A stretch of DNA of 64,000 nucleotides from TMP-86 sp046347195 (GCA_046347195.1 JAXMGQ010000019.1:1-64000), one strand, 5' to 3'; shown: positions 11,997 to 21,951, numbered from the stretch's first letter. Numbers and translations are program-made. Notes: a model not told the origin generated them from the sequence alone.

Positions 11997-13331
11997 ATGA
12001 CCCAGTCCTCCGTCCTGATCGTGGATGACGAGCCCGACCTGTGCGAGCTGCTGTCGATCACCTTGCAGCGCATGGACCTGCAGCCGCGCACGGCGGGGGA
12101 TGTGGCCTCGGCGCAGAAGCTGTTGAAGGCCGAGCGGTTCGACCTGTGCCTGACGGACATGCGACTGCCGGATGGCGATGGCCTGGATCTCGTGCAATGG
12201 ATCGTCCAGCACGTGCCGAACCTGCCCGTGGCGGTGATCACGGCCCACGGCAACGTGGAGACCGCCGTGCGCGCCCTGAAGGTGGGCGCCTTCGATTTCG
12301 TCTCCAAGCCCCTGGACCTCGGCCGGCTGCGCAAGCTGGTCGCGGCGGCGCTCAGGCTCGCCGGCGACAGCGAGGGCGACACGACGGTGTTCGGCCCGCG
12401 GCTGCTCGGCGCCTCGGCGCCGATGCAGGCGCTGCGCGAGATGATCGCTCGGGTGGCGCGGAGCCAGGCGCCCGTGCACATCTCGGGCGAATCCGGCACG
12501 GGCAAGGAGCTGGTGGCCAAGCTCATCCACGAGACCGGCCCGCGCCGCGAAGGTCCCTTCGTGCCGGTCAACTGCGGTGCCATCCCCAATGAGCTCATGG
12601 AGAGCGAGCTGTTCGGCCACAAGCGCGGCAGCTTCACCGGCGCAGTCGCCGACAAGCAGGGCCTGATCCAGTCGGCCGAAGGCGGGACGCTGTTCCTCGA
12701 CGAAGTCGCCGACCTGCCGCTGCACATGCAGGTCAAGCTCCTGCGCGTCATCCAGGAAAAGGCGGTGCGGCCGGTGGGCGAGCAGCGCGAGACGCCGGTG
12801 GACATCCGGCTCCTGTCCGCCACCCACAAGAGCCTGTCGCAGCTCGTGGCCGAGGGCAAGTTCCGCGAGGACCTGTTCTACCGCATCAACGTCATCGAGC
12901 TGCGCGTGCCGGCGCTGCGCGAGCGCCTCGAAGACGTGCAGGAACTCGCCGATGCCATCCTGCGGCGGCTGGCGAGGCGCATGAAGATCGGGCAGCCCAG
13001 TCTTGCGCCCGATGCGCTCGCGCTGCTGTCCTCGTATGCCTTCCCCGGCAACGTGCGCGAGCTCGAGAACGTGCTGGAACGTGCCATCACGCTGAGCACG
13101 GAAGGGGTCGTGCATGCCCGCGACATCCAGCTTCGCACCTCCCCCGCCGCGGCTCCCGCCGCGCCCGCGACGGCCGCGCCGGTGCTGGGCGACCATCTCG
13201 AGGAGATCGAGCGCGCCGCGATCATCAAGGCGCTCGAGCAGACCCGCTACAACAAGACCGCGGCCGCGAAGGTGCTGGGCATGTCGTTCCGCGCGCTGCG
13301 TTACCGGATCAAGAAGCTGGGAATCGAGTAG
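11997..13331 (+). CDS. pilR: sigma54-dependent response regulator PilR
   Basis: NtrC-type activator that opens sigma54 promoters, classically that of pilA. The receiver domain (1-120) carries VDDEPD and the phospho-Asp in LCLTDMRLP. The AAA+ domain has Walker A GESGTGKE, the sigma54 contact loop GSFTGA (the usual GAFTGA with Ser for Ala) and GGTLFLDEV. The C-terminal Fis-type helix-turn-helix is YNKTAAAKVLGMSFRALRYR. Length of 444 is standard. A matching -24/-12 promoter lies upstream of pilA at 24102-24116 in this window. Confidence 0.96.
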   Translation: MTQSSVLIVDDEPDLCELLSITLQRMDLQPRTAGDVASAQKLLKAERFDLCLTDMRLPDGDGLDLVQWIVQHVPNLPVAVITAHGNVETAVRALKVGAFDFVSKPLDLGRLRKLVAAALRLAGDSEGDTTVFGPRLLGASAPMQALREMIARVARSQAPVHISGESGTGKELVAKLIHETGPRREGPFVPVNCGAIPNELMESELFGHKRGSFTGAVADKQGLIQSAEGGTLFLDEVADLPLHMQVKLLRVIQEKAVRPVGEQRETPVDIRLLSATHKSLSQLVAEGKFREDLFYRINVIELRVPALRERLEDVQELADAILRRLARRMKIGQPSLAPDALALLSSYAFPGNVRELENVLERAITLSTEGVVHARDIQLRTSPAAAPAAPATAAPVLGDHLEEIERAAIIKALEQTRYNKTAAAKVLGMSFRALRYRIKKLGIE

Positions 13332-13335
13332 CCTC

Positions 13336-14265
13336 ATGTCCGCTTCTCCTCCGCCGCTCATCGCCGTCCTGATCCCCTGCTTCAACGAGGAGCCCTCGAT
13401 CGCGAAGGTGGTGGCGGACTTCCGCGCAGCGCTGCCCGATGCGGCCCTCTACGTCTTCGACAACAATTCCACGGACCGGACGGCCGCGGTGGCCGCAGCG
13501 GCCGGCGCCACCGTGCGGCGCGAGGCGCTGCAGGGCAAGGGCAACGTCGTGCGGCGCATGTTCGCGGACGTCGAGGCCGATGTGTACGTGATGGTCGATG
13601 GCGATGCTACCTACGATGCACAGGCGGCACCCGGCATGGTGCGGCAGATCCTCCAGGACAAGCTCGACATGGTGGTCGGCGCGCGGATCGCTTCGGCCCA
13701 GGACGCCTATCGCCTGGGCCATCGCGCCGGCAACCGGCTGCTGTCCGGGGCGGTGGCGCATTTCTTCGGCAAGCAGTTCTCCGACATGCTGTCGGGCTAT
13801 CGGGTGTTCTCGCGCCGGTTCGTGAAGTCCTTCCCCTCGCTGTCGGGAGGCTTCGAGATCGAGACCGAACTCACGGTGCACGCGCTGGAACTGCGGTTGC
13901 CGGTGGCCGAGGTGTCCACGCCCTACGTGGGCCGGCCTCAAGGCTCGAGCAGCAAGCTGTCGACCTGGCGTGACGGCTGGCGCATCCTCCGGCTCATCGT
14001 CGTGCTGTACAAGAACGAACGGCCGTTCCGCTTCTTCACCTGGCTGTCGGTGGTGCTGGGAGTGACCGCGCTGGCGCTGGGCACACCGCTGATCATCACC
14101 TTCATCGAGACGGGCCTCGTGCCCCGCATGCCCACGGCCATCCTCGCCACCGGCCTCGTGCTGCTGTCCGCGCTGAGCTTCATCACCGGCCTCATCCTCG
14201 ACACCGTCACGCGCGGGCGGCGGGAAATCAAGCGCCTGGCGTATCTTGCGAATCCGCCGCCCTGA
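13336..14265 (+). CDS. polyprenyl-phosphate glycosyltransferase, GT2 (GtrB/DPM1-like)
   Basis: Transfers a sugar from a nucleotide donor to undecaprenyl phosphate at the cytoplasmic face of the inner membrane. The 309-residue protein has a GT2 domain with IPCFNEE, DNNSTDRT and the metal-binding VDGDATYD near residue 88. Two C-terminal membrane segments (about 238-262 and 272-294) follow, the layout of GtrB-type enzymes. The ATG is 4 bases after the pilR stop, so it is probably translated from the pilSR transcript. A partner GtrA-like flippase and two GT-C enzymes are in the same region, consistent with a three-component glucosylation-type pathway. Confidence 0.88.
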   Translation: MSASPPPLIAVLIPCFNEEPSIAKVVADFRAALPDAALYVFDNNSTDRTAAVAAAAGATVRREALQGKGNVVRRMFADVEADVYVMVDGDATYDAQAAPGMVRQILQDKLDMVVGARIASAQDAYRLGHRAGNRLLSGAVAHFFGKQFSDMLSGYRVFSRRFVKSFPSLSGGFEIETELTVHALELRLPVAEVSTPYVGRPQGSSSKLSTWRDGWRILRLIVVLYKNERPFRFFTWLSVVLGVTALALGTPLIITFIETGLVPRMPTAILATGLVLLSALSFITGLILDTVTRGRREIKRLAYLANPPP

Positions 14266-14302
14266 GACGGGGCTCAGGCGCGCAGGATCGCTGCCGTGAA
14301 GC

Positions 14303-15985
14303 TCAGGGCCCCTTCAGCGTGAACACCGGCGGGCCGCCCGCGACGGCTGGCCTGCGCAGATCCTCCGGGCCCAGGTACCACTGGTCTCCCCAGTAGCCGC
14401 CGCTGATGCGCCGTGCCTGCGGCCAGTTGCGGCGGACCAGCGCCTCGTCGCGCCCTCCGCCGCGCCTCGCGAGCAGCAGGTCCGCATCGCGCAGCAGCGG
14501 ATCGAACTGCACCATGTCCGCCGAATAGAAGCCATCCATCGTCTCGATGAAGTACACGTTGTTGCCGGGACGGCGCGGCGGCGGGAGCTGCTCCAGGTGG
14601 CGCACCATGAAGCCATCGATCTGGTGGAGCTGCAGCGGAATCACCAGCAGGAGGTTCAACACGGTGACGGCTCCCGCGAACGCGACGAGACGCGGCGCCG
14701 TGTTCTGCCGGGCAGCCATGGCACAACCCGCGAGCACGGGCAGCACGCCCCAGGCCGAATGGAAGTACCGATAGCCCCAGCCGTGGCCCTGGTCGACGTA
14801 TACGAACAGGTAGGCCGAGAAGGTGAGCACCGCGGAGGCAACCAGTCGCCTCACCCGGGAGTCGGCCCAGCGTCCGCGGGCGCCGTCCCAGGCGAACAGC
14901 AACAGGCAGGGCACAGCCCATACCCAGAGCTTCGCCAGCGCGGCGCTGCGCATGTTCAGCACATCGAGCGTGGGCAGCCCGAACACGCCCTTGACCAGCG
15001 CGCTGGCCGATGCGCTCACCGGCATCGACGATGCCAATGAGCTGCGAAGCCAGAACCATCCGCCACCGATGAACAGAAGAATGGGCAGGTAGCCCAGGAT
15101 CAGCCAGGGAAGCTGGCGCCGGTCGCGTGGCGAGACCAGCAGGCCCACGAGCCAGGGCACTGCGAACAAGGCATGCGGAAACGGATTGTGCAACACGAGC
15201 GCGAAGGACCCGACCACGCCCGCCGCCAGCGCACGGCGCGGCGTCGGTGTGAACAGCAGCCACGCGTACAGCAGGTTCGCCGCCAGGTGCGCCTGCATCG
15301 AATAGAACGAGATGCCATCGACGAAGAACGCGCCCGAGGCGATGGCGAACAGCAGCGCCCAGCCACCGGCGATCTTTTCACCGCCCAGTTCCACCGCCAC
15401 CCGGTGGATCAGCCACAGCGACATCGCGCTCAGCACCGGATTGCACAGCCAGGGAACCCCGAGCCACTGGAACGGCGCGAGCAGCAGCGCGAAGCCGGGC
15501 CAGTAGCCTTCGATGACGCGGCCGCTGACCGGGGAGCCGACGAGGAACATGCCGTTGAAGCCGCGGATGACGAACCAGTCGAGCAGGTTCGCCGGCACCT
15601 GGGCGAACAGCCGGCCGGCCGCGAAGAGCTTCGCCTGGAAGACGGCCGCGTATTCATCCATGCACAGCGGATAGGCGCGATAGATGAATCGGGACGCCGC
15701 CGCCAGGAAAGGGACGGCGATGAGCGAGCCCAGGACGGGACGGGAGCCCACCGCGCCTGCAAGGCGCGTGAACGGCGCCGGATTGCGCCAGGCCAGCGCG
15801 AGCAGGCAGACGGCCACCGAGGCCCAGGCCGTCTGTGTGTCGTAGACGGTCAACAGGAACTGGAAGATGGGCGAGAAATGCGCGCTCGAGAACAGCGCCC
15901 GGTCCAGCAGGTAGAAGAACGCCAGGCAGCAGACGCAGGCCAGCGTTCCGTAGAGGGGCGCGCGATGTTCGAAGGACGGATTCAC
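14303..15985 (-). CDS. polytopic membrane protein, GT-C glycosyltransferase-like
   Basis: About 560 residues with roughly eleven or twelve hydrophobic segments and a soluble C-terminal region from about 490. The first large periplasmic loop contains YPLCMDEYAAVFQAKLFAAG; an acidic pair in that place is typical of GT-C enzymes such as ArnT and PMTs, which move sugars from polyprenyl phosphate to a periplasmic acceptor. The family is an inference. The start is a GTG (15985) giving VNPSFEHRAPLYG; the frame remains open upstream but that part is Arg/Pro-rich and unlike a protein start. It converges on the GtrB-like gene and diverges from the FkbM gene. Confidence 0.78.
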   Translation of the reverse strand: MNPSFEHRAPLYGTLACVCCLAFFYLLDRALFSSAHFSPIFQFLLTVYDTQTAWASVAVCLLALAWRNPAPFTRLAGAVGSRPVLGSLIAVPFLAAASRFIYRAYPLCMDEYAAVFQAKLFAAGRLFAQVPANLLDWFVIRGFNGMFLVGSPVSGRVIEGYWPGFALLLAPFQWLGVPWLCNPVLSAMSLWLIHRVAVELGGEKIAGGWALLFAIASGAFFVDGISFYSMQAHLAANLLYAWLLFTPTPRRALAAGVVGSFALVLHNPFPHALFAVPWLVGLLVSPRDRRQLPWLILGYLPILLFIGGGWFWLRSSLASSMPVSASASALVKGVFGLPTLDVLNMRSAALAKLWVWAVPCLLLFAWDGARGRWADSRVRRLVASAVLTFSAYLFVYVDQGHGWGYRYFHSAWGVLPVLAGCAMAARQNTAPRLVAFAGAVTVLNLLLVIPLQLHQIDGFMVRHLEQLPPPRRPGNNVYFIETMDGFYSADMVQFDPLLRDADLLLARRGGGRDEALVRRNWPQARRISGGYWGDQWYLGPEDLRRPAVAGGPPVFTLKGP

Positions 15986-16113
15986 CCGGGGCCTTGCGTC
16001 GAAAAGCCGTAGTCTACGACACGGCCGCGGCGGGGCCCGGCACCAGCGCACGTTCCCTGCGTCGCCTCCGGCGATCTGCAATAATCGCAGCCGAGACCGG
16101 TGTCCTTCCCGAC

Positions 16114-16827
16114 TTGAACATCCTCACCAAAATCCTGCGCGTGCTGTGGATCTCCGAGTATCGCGCGGCCTTCCTGCGCACGCGGGTGGTGGCCTCCACC
16201 GAGCACGATGCCATCCTCGAAGGCCTGGATCTCGACACCGTGGTCGACATCGGCGCGAACCGGGGCCAGTTCGCGCTGTGCGCACGGCGGCTGTATCCGG
16301 CGGCGAGGATCATCTCCTTCGAACCGCTGGCGGGACCGGCCGGCACCTGGCGCTCGGTCTTCAAGGGCGATGCACGCGCGAGCCTGATACAGGCGGCCGT
16401 GGGTGAGCAATCGGGGCAGGCACAGATGCACGTGGCGCGCTGGGATGGCTCCTCCTCGCTCCTGCCCATTGGACCCGCGCAGCAGGATCATTTCCCGCTC
16501 ACCTCGGAGGCGCGTCGCGAGAGCGTGACGACGGTACGGCTGTCCGAACGGCTGGGCGCGGCAGAGCTTGCGGGGCGCGCCCTGCTCAAGCTGGACGTTC
16601 AGGGGTTCGAACTGTCCACGCTGCGGGGTTGCGAGGACCTCCTGTCCCTGTTTCGCTACGTGTACGTGGAGGCCTCATTCATCGAGCTGTACACGGGACA
16701 GGCGCTGGCGGGCGAAGTGGTGGGCCATCTGCTGTCGCGAGGCTGGCGGCTGGCCTGCGTCGCAAACCCGTCCTACGGCAAGTCCGCGAAGCCCATCCAG
16801 GCCGACTTCCTGTTCGAGCGCACCTGA
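16114..16827 (+). CDS. FkbM family SAM-dependent methyltransferase
   Basis: Small-molecule or sugar O-methyltransferase of the FkbM family, common in polysaccharide and glycan-modification loci. The SAM-binding motif is VVDIGANRGQFAL near residue 45, followed by IISFEPL and, later, LLKLDVQGFELSTLRG, the hallmark FkbM segment. The start is uncertain: no ATG fits; the TTG at 16114 (LNILTKILRV) gives about 237 residues, a normal length. The frame is open further upstream but overlaps the divergent gene and is low-complexity. The substrate is likely a sugar made by the surrounding glycosyltransferases. Confidence 0.85.
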   Translation: MNILTKILRVLWISEYRAAFLRTRVVASTEHDAILEGLDLDTVVDIGANRGQFALCARRLYPAARIISFEPLAGPAGTWRSVFKGDARASLIQAAVGEQSGQAQMHVARWDGSSSLLPIGPAQQDHFPLTSEARRESVTTVRLSERLGAAELAGRALLKLDVQGFELSTLRGCEDLLSLFRYVYVEASFIELYTGQALAGEVVGHLLSRGWRLACVANPSYGKSAKPIQADFLFERT

Positions 16828-16874
16828 GCGCCCGCCCCGGCTGCGGGTGCGGATGCGGGTGCAGAAGCGGAAGG

Positions 16875-17789
16875 TCAACCGGCCTTTCGCAGCACGATGA
16901 GCTGATGATCGCGGAACGTGCCCGGGATCCCCGGCGAATGGCAACGCCGGCCTGCCGCGGTCTCGCCCCGCGGCGGCACCAGCGCCCGGCCCACGGCGTT
17001 GAAGACCGCGGGGCTGGCCGCATACGCACACTGCATGATGAATCCCGCCAGGCGGCTGAAGGGACCGGCATCCTGGTAGTTGAATCCCGTGCAGGACTCG
17101 AGCGTCGCGCCGCGCCGCGCGGCCCATTGCGCCAGGTAGCGACCGGACGGAAAGACCAGGTGCTCAGGAAAGCTCGCGTACCAGAAGCGGGCCCCGAAGA
17201 GGCTCCGCCAGGCACGGCACTGCGGGTCTCCCGTGGAGATCAGCAGGCGTCCGCCATCCGACAGCCGCACCCAGGCTTCATCGAGCATCCGGTTCGGATC
17301 GACGAGGTGCTCGATGACATCGATGGCGACGATGGCATCGAAGCTCCGCTCGGCTCCCACCTGCGACAGGTCCTGGCCGAGCACGGTGATGCCCCGGCCA
17401 GCGGCAACGGCCGCCGCCGCCGCGGAAGGTTCGACGCCGAAGCGTCCGATGTCCGCGGGCACGCCCATCAGGAACTCACCGCTCCCACAACCCACATCCA
17501 GAACGGTGCGCGCCGCGGAACGCACGAGGACAGCGGCGATCAACGGGAAATCATGGCGGGCACGCTGCGTGCTCCATTGTTCGGCGCGGCCCTGCTGATA
17601 CAGGCGGCCGTATTCCGCGGCGCTCGCCACCGGCCAGCGGAACAGGGACTCGCATGGCTGGCAACGCCACAGCCGCCCGCCCGGCAACGGCGCCGGCAGC
17701 ACGCGCCCCGCGAAGAAATCCCCATCGGGAATGCGGCCCAGGCTGCGGGTTGTCGCGGAGTTGCACAGGGGGCAGCGGGGAGCGGTCAT
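16875..17789 (-). CDS. class I SAM-dependent methyltransferase with N-terminal zinc-finger motif
   Basis: The 304-residue protein starts with a CPLC...CQPC pair (residues 6-9 and about 43-46), as in sugar C-methyltransferase-like proteins. A Methyltransf_23 fold follows, with SAM motif TVLDVGCGSGEF near 94 and the post-I AIDVIEHLVDP near 150. The C-terminal part contains a hydrophobic patch. Substrate unknown; the operon with a flippase and GT2 suggests a glycan or lipid-linked precursor. The start overlaps the end of the flippase gene by four bases (ATGA), so it is co-translated. Confidence 0.85.
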   Translation of the reverse strand: MTAPRCPLCNSATTRSLGRIPDGDFFAGRVLPAPLPGGRLWRCQPCESLFRWPVASAAEYGRLYQQGRAEQWSTQRARHDFPLIAAVLVRSAARTVLDVGCGSGEFLMGVPADIGRFGVEPSAAAAAVAAGRGITVLGQDLSQVGAERSFDAIVAIDVIEHLVDPNRMLDEAWVRLSDGGRLLISTGDPQCRAWRSLFGARFWYASFPEHLVFPSGRYLAQWAARRGATLESCTGFNYQDAGPFSRLAGFIMQCAYAASPAVFNAVGRALVPPRGETAAGRRCHSPGIPGTFRDHQLIVLRKAG

Positions 17790-19078
17790 CGGCCGCTACC
17801 ATATCGGGCCACGCGGTACAGCGAGGCCGTGATGATCGAGTAAGTGAATCGGCTCGCCGCCACGGCCAGCAGGCCCGCGGGGGCCGCCAGCAGGATGGCG
17901 ATGACCTGGGCGATGCCCGCGGTGAGCACCACCAGCGCCGAGCGGGCCGCCCGGCCCGTCGCCAGCAGCACGTAGTAGCCACCGATGTTGATGGCCAGCA
18001 CGACGTGCACGGCGACCAGCAGGCGCAGGAGGCCGGCGTTCATCGCCGCGAAATCCGCACCCACCCACAGCCGCAGCAGGGGTTCGGCCAGCAGCGCGAT
18101 CACGACACCGATCAGCAGTGCAACGCCCACCCCGGCAAGGGTCGCCTCGTTCAGGATGCGATTGCCCTGGCGGGCGTCCAATCCCGCGCCACGCGCGCTG
18201 ATGCGGGGAAAGATCACCTGCAGCATCACGCTCGGCGCGAAGTGCACGTACTGCGCGAGCTGCAGGCAGACGCTGTAGCGTGTCAGGGCGCCGGCGCCGA
18301 GGAGAGCGCCGACCAGCAGCGGATCCGCCGTGGTGAACACGAGGGTGCCGGTGGACTGCAGCCACTGCCAGCCTCCGAAGCGCAGCAGGCGCACCAGGGG
18401 CTGGCGTGCGAAGGACGGACGGTAGGCCTCGTTCGTGCCGAACAGACGCGCCACGCAAACGGCCTTGATGATGGCCTTGAGCAACATCATCGCGACCCAC
18501 GCCGCGAACAGGCCGGCGACCGTCACGCCACGCGCGGCCAGCAGCGCGATCACGGCGACCATGGCGAGGCGTGCGGTTTCCGCCCGGGCCGCGAGGTCAA
18601 ACCGCTGCGCGCCGCGCATCGCGCTGGCGAGGACGTTGTCGCATTCGTTGAGCAGCACCGCGGGGCCGCACAGCACCAGGATTCCCGCGAGCGCAGGCTG
18701 CGGCGCCAGCGCACCGATTCCGTGCGCGCCGACGATGCTGCCCAGGATGCCGGCCAGGAGGATCGCCACGCCTCCACCCGTGACGGCGAGTCCGAGCCCG
18801 GCGCGCACCGCGAGCACCGCCTCGGCTGGACGGGCGGCGCCCAGGTCCTCCGACACATGCTTGATGGTGGCGAAGCCCGCCCCCGCCGAGACGAGCTGGC
18901 TCAACCCGATCAGCGTGATGCCGAGCACCCAGAGCGCGAAGGCCTCGCGCCCCAGCGAGGACAGCAGGAGCGGGGTGAGCGCGAGCTGCAGCAGGGGATT
19001 CAGGCCCTGCTCCACCGCCGACCAGACCGCCGGCCGGGCATGCAGGAGGATCCGTCGCGGGAACGCGGGCAACATCAT
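17786..19078 (-). CDS. polysaccharide flippase (Wzx/MATE-like, MOP superfamily)
   Basis: About 430 residues with twelve or more membrane segments and no soluble domain, matching the O-antigen/teichoic-acid flippase group that moves lipid-linked oligosaccharides across the inner membrane. The early segment NPLLQLALTPLLLSSLGREA resembles the usual Wzx N-terminal helix. The start (MMLPAFPRR) overlaps the GT2 stop by four bases (ATGA at 19075-19078); an apparently longer frame upstream is antisense-like noise in the GT2 gene. Order on this strand is GT2, flippase, methyltransferase. Confidence 0.85.
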   Translation of the reverse strand: MMLPAFPRRILLHARPAVWSAVEQGLNPLLQLALTPLLLSSLGREAFALWVLGITLIGLSQLVSAGAGFATIKHVSEDLGAARPAEAVLAVRAGLGLAVTGGGVAILLAGILGSIVGAHGIGALAPQPALAGILVLCGPAVLLNECDNVLASAMRGAQRFDLAARAETARLAMVAVIALLAARGVTVAGLFAAWVAMMLLKAIIKAVCVARLFGTNEAYRPSFARQPLVRLLRFGGWQWLQSTGTLVFTTADPLLVGALLGAGALTRYSVCLQLAQYVHFAPSVMLQVIFPRISARGAGLDARQGNRILNEATLAGVGVALLIGVVIALLAEPLLRLWVGADFAAMNAGLLRLLVAVHVVLAINIGGYYVLLATGRAARSALVVLTAGIAQVIAILLAAPAGLLAVAASRFTYSIITASLYRVARYGSGR

Positions 19079-19905
19079 CCGGCGAACCAGCGCCGGTGGG
19101 GACAGGGTCCGTAGCGAACCTCGGACAGCGACTGCAGCGTCTTCACCAGCGCCATCGACGCCGAGCGCAGCCGGCCTCGATGCCTGCGCAGATGGGCGTG
19201 GATCTCGCGGGTGCCCAGCCACATGGCGGCAAGGCTGCCGTTGGCGGCGCCGCCGGCGCGCATGAAGGCGATGTCCTCGCGCACCCTGCGGATGCGCAGC
19301 GGCCGCAGCCGCTCCATGTCGTAGAACTGCGTGACGTCCGCGGCGAGCCGCGAGCCGGCATCGAACCCTCCCACCGCCTCGATCAGCCGGCGCTGCACGA
19401 ACCGGCCCTGGTGCACGGGGAACAGGCCTCGCCCCGGCCAGCTCGACAGCGCGCGGGGAACGCGGCGATGGCGCCACAGGCCGCATTGGCCAAGCCGCGC
19501 CATGGCCACATCGCCCACGACCAGGTCCGGATTGTCCGCATCGCCGGGCGTCATTCCCTCGAACGCCCGACTCAGTGTGTCGGCGCAGACGAGGAAATCG
19601 TCCGCGTTGAGGTACAGGACGTACTCGCCGCGACAGGCAGCCAGGCCCTTGTTCATGGCGTCGTAGATGCCGCGGTCCGGGCCGTACACGCAACGGATGT
19701 GTGGATGCGAAGCGGCCGCCGCGTCGATGAGCGCGCGAGTCGCATCCCGCGAGCCGCCATCCACGCACACGTGCTCCAACGGCAGGCCACCGCGCTGCAG
19801 GGCCACGGACTGCAGTGCATCGCCGATGGTGGAGGCGGCGTTCAGCGAGACGGTGACGATGGAAACGAAGGGAGCCACTTCAATTGTGATGCGATGCCCG
19901 GACAC
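19075..19905 (-). CDS. glycosyltransferase family 2
   Basis: Cytoplasmic GT-A fold enzyme of 276 residues. The N-terminal half has VSIVTVSLNAASTI, VDGGSRDATR and the nucleotide-sugar/metal region YLNADDFLV near 93. DRGIYDAMNKGLAACRGEY is typical of WcaA/WbbD-type GT2 enzymes that start or extend a surface glycan. The listed GTG start (19905) lacks a clear ribosome site; an internal GTG (EVAPF) is possible. First gene of a three-gene minus-strand operon, divergent from the 664-residue membrane protein. Confidence 0.86.
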   Translation of the reverse strand: MSGHRITIEVAPFVSIVTVSLNAASTIGDALQSVALQRGGLPLEHVCVDGGSRDATRALIDAAAASHPHIRCVYGPDRGIYDAMNKGLAACRGEYVLYLNADDFLVCADTLSRAFEGMTPGDADNPDLVVGDVAMARLGQCGLWRHRRVPRALSSWPGRGLFPVHQGRFVQRRLIEAVGGFDAGSRLAADVTQFYDMERLRPLRIRRVREDIAFMRAGGAANGSLAAMWLGTREIHAHLRRHRGRLRSASMALVKTLQSLSEVRYGPCPHRRWFAG

Positions 19906-19956
19906 GTGGAACCGGTGCGTATCTGATCACACATCTTCGCGGCTTAACCAGACATA

Positions 19957-21951
19957 ATGCGCAACTTCGCGATCCTGGATGATGCCCGAACCTTGCTGAA
20001 CGACCGCACCGACCCGCGCACGACGCTCCCAGCGCGCCCCGATGAACCCGGCCGCCGCAACCTCGCGCTGGCGCGCCTCGCTGCCCTCGCGATGTTCATC
20101 CTGTGCTGCTGGGGCGTGACGCATCGATACAAGGGACTGGGGTATGACGCCCAGCTCTATGCCTTCCAGGCACTGGCCAGGATCCATCCGGCGCTGAACC
20201 TGGACCTGTTCCTCGTCAACAATTCGCAGGACCGCTACACGCTGTTCTCGCCCTTCTATGCCCAGGTGATCCAGTGGCTGGGCGTCGAATCGGCAGCGCT
20301 CGTGCTGCTGGTGGTGTTCGCCACGGCGCTGCTCGTCGGCGCCTGGCATCTGGTTCGCCGGCTGACCGATGCGCGGCAGGCCTGGCTCGCGGTCGCGGTG
20401 CTGGTGATCACCATCGGGAACTTCGGCGCCTTCAGCGTCATCCGCTATTCGGAGGACTTCTTCACGGCCCGAACGGCGGCCGAGGCGCTGGTGGTCATCG
20501 CGCTCGCGCTGGGCGTGGCGCAGCGGCGCGTGGCCGCCGGCCTCGTGATCGTGGTGGCGATGCTGGTCCATCCCATCATGTCGCTCCCGGGACTCCTGAT
20601 GCTCATGTGCCTGTGGCTGCCGCTCATCGTGTGCGCCTGGACCGCGCTCGCCGGTGTCCTGGGAACCCTGGCGCTGGCGCTGGCCGCCGCGCACATCCCC
20701 GCCGTCGCCCACTGGTTCCCCCTGATCGACGGCGAGTGGCTGTACGTGGTTCGTGAGCGCTCGCAGTACCTGTTGATCGATATCTGGACCCTGAACGACT
20801 GGAAGCTCAACGCCCGTCCCTTCGCAGCGCTGCTGCTCACCGCGCTCGCCGTGCCGGCGCCGCAGATCCGCCGTCTCGCGCTGGCCGCCATGCTGGTCGG
20901 ACTGACGGGGCTGCTGGTCGCGGCCATCGGCTGCCTGATCGGCCCCATCGCCATCCTGGTGCAGACCCAGCCCTGGCGGCTGGTGTGGATCACCACCTTC
21001 ATCGCCGTGTTGCTGCTGCCGGCGACGGTGATGAGCGTGCTGCGCGAGCCTCGCGGCGGACTGCTGTGCGCCGCCTTCGCGATGCTGGCCTGGACCTACC
21101 CCATCCTGGATCCGCTGCTCGCCGCTTCGCTGGCCACCGTGCTGTGGGTGCTTCGCGGCCGCTTCACCGATCGCGAGCAACGCTGGCTGCACGGTCTGGG
21201 GCTCGCCATCCTCGGCATCGCCGCCATCTGGATGGCCGGCAACATCTGGACCACCATCGGCAAGCCCTTCGACACGGGCCGGGATCCCCTGATGCTGCAG
21301 ACCGTGCGCAACGTGCTCGGGTTGCAGACACCGATGATGGCCCTGGTCATCGCGCTGTGGTGGCTGATCCACCGGCAGCGCACGGCGCAGGCCCTGTGGC
21401 TGTGGGCGGCCGCGTTCACCGGGCTCGCCGCCATCCTCGTCCCCAGCGCGTTCAAGCAGGCGATGCCGCTCGCGGCGGCCTACCATCCCGGCGAGTTCGA
21501 CGACTGGAAACGGCTGATCCCCGAGGATCGCAGCGTCGTGCTCGCGAACCAGGAAGCCTCCAGCCTGTTCATCTGGTTCGTGCTGGAACGGAGCAACTAC
21601 CTGTCCGAGTCGCAGTCCGCCGGCGTCGTCTTCTCGCGCGACACGGCGCTCGAGGTGAAGCGACGGTCGGACGTGCTCGCGGCCCTCATCGACCCCAACT
21701 GGAAGATCCTCTCCTCCTTTGCCGAGTACGCGAAGAATCCCAAGGCCTACAAGCCACCCGGCGTGCACCCGCTAACGGCGGCCACCCTGGTCTCCGTGTG
21801 CGCGGACAGCCAGCTGGGCTTTCTCATCGCCAGGGAAGACGTGGGCTTCGGGGCGCGGACGCACCTGAGCCGCGGCGTGTGGAACCACTGGAACCTGTAC
21901 GACTGCGCGCAGGTGCGCGCGCAAGGGATCGCGCATGCGAACCCTGGCTAG
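19957..21951 (+). CDS. large polytopic membrane protein, GT-C-like
   Basis: 664 residues with about thirteen or fourteen hydrophobic segments, then a soluble C-terminal region from about 500. The first loop has YKGLGYDAQLYAFQALARI; an Asp-containing loop after TM1 is expected of GT-C transferases using polyprenyl-linked sugars. I do not recognise a named family. Its end overlaps the start of gtrA by 17 bases, so the two are translationally linked. That pairing with a GtrA flippase makes a GtrC-like role, transfer of the flipped sugar to a periplasmic acceptor, the best reading. Pilin is a nearby possible acceptor. Confidence 0.75.
   Translation: MRNFAILDDARTLLNDRTDPRTTLPARPDEPGRRNLALARLAALAMFILCCWGVTHRYKGLGYDAQLYAFQALARIHPALNLDLFLVNNSQDRYTLFSPFYAQVIQWLGVESAALVLLVVFATALLVGAWHLVRRLTDARQAWLAVAVLVITIGNFGAFSVIRYSEDFFTARTAAEALVVIALALGVAQRRVAAGLVIVVAMLVHPIMSLPGLLMLMCLWLPLIVCAWTALAGVLGTLALALAAAHIPAVAHWFPLIDGEWLYVVRERSQYLLIDIWTLNDWKLNARPFAALLLTALAVPAPQIRRLALAAMLVGLTGLLVAAIGCLIGPIAILVQTQPWRLVWITTFIAVLLLPATVMSVLREPRGGLLCAAFAMLAWTYPILDPLLAASLATVLWVLRGRFTDREQRWLHGLGLAILGIAAIWMAGNIWTTIGKPFDTGRDPLMLQTVRNVLGLQTPMMALVIALWWLIHRQRTAQALWLWAAAFTGLAAILVPSAFKQAMPLAAAYHPGEFDDWKRLIPEDRSVVLANQEASSLFIWFVLERSNYLSESQSAGVVFSRDTALEVKRRSDVLAALIDPNWKILSSFAEYAKNPKAYKPPGVHPLTAATLVSVCADSQLGFLIAREDVGFGARTHLSRGVWNHWNLYDCAQVRAQGIAHANPG

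Noticed and set aside
16385..17605. 16-base identity TGATACAGGCGGCCGT at about 16386 and 17592
   Set aside because: One copy lies in sense and the other in antisense coding sequence of unrelated genes; no flanking similarity, so likely chance in GC-rich DNA.
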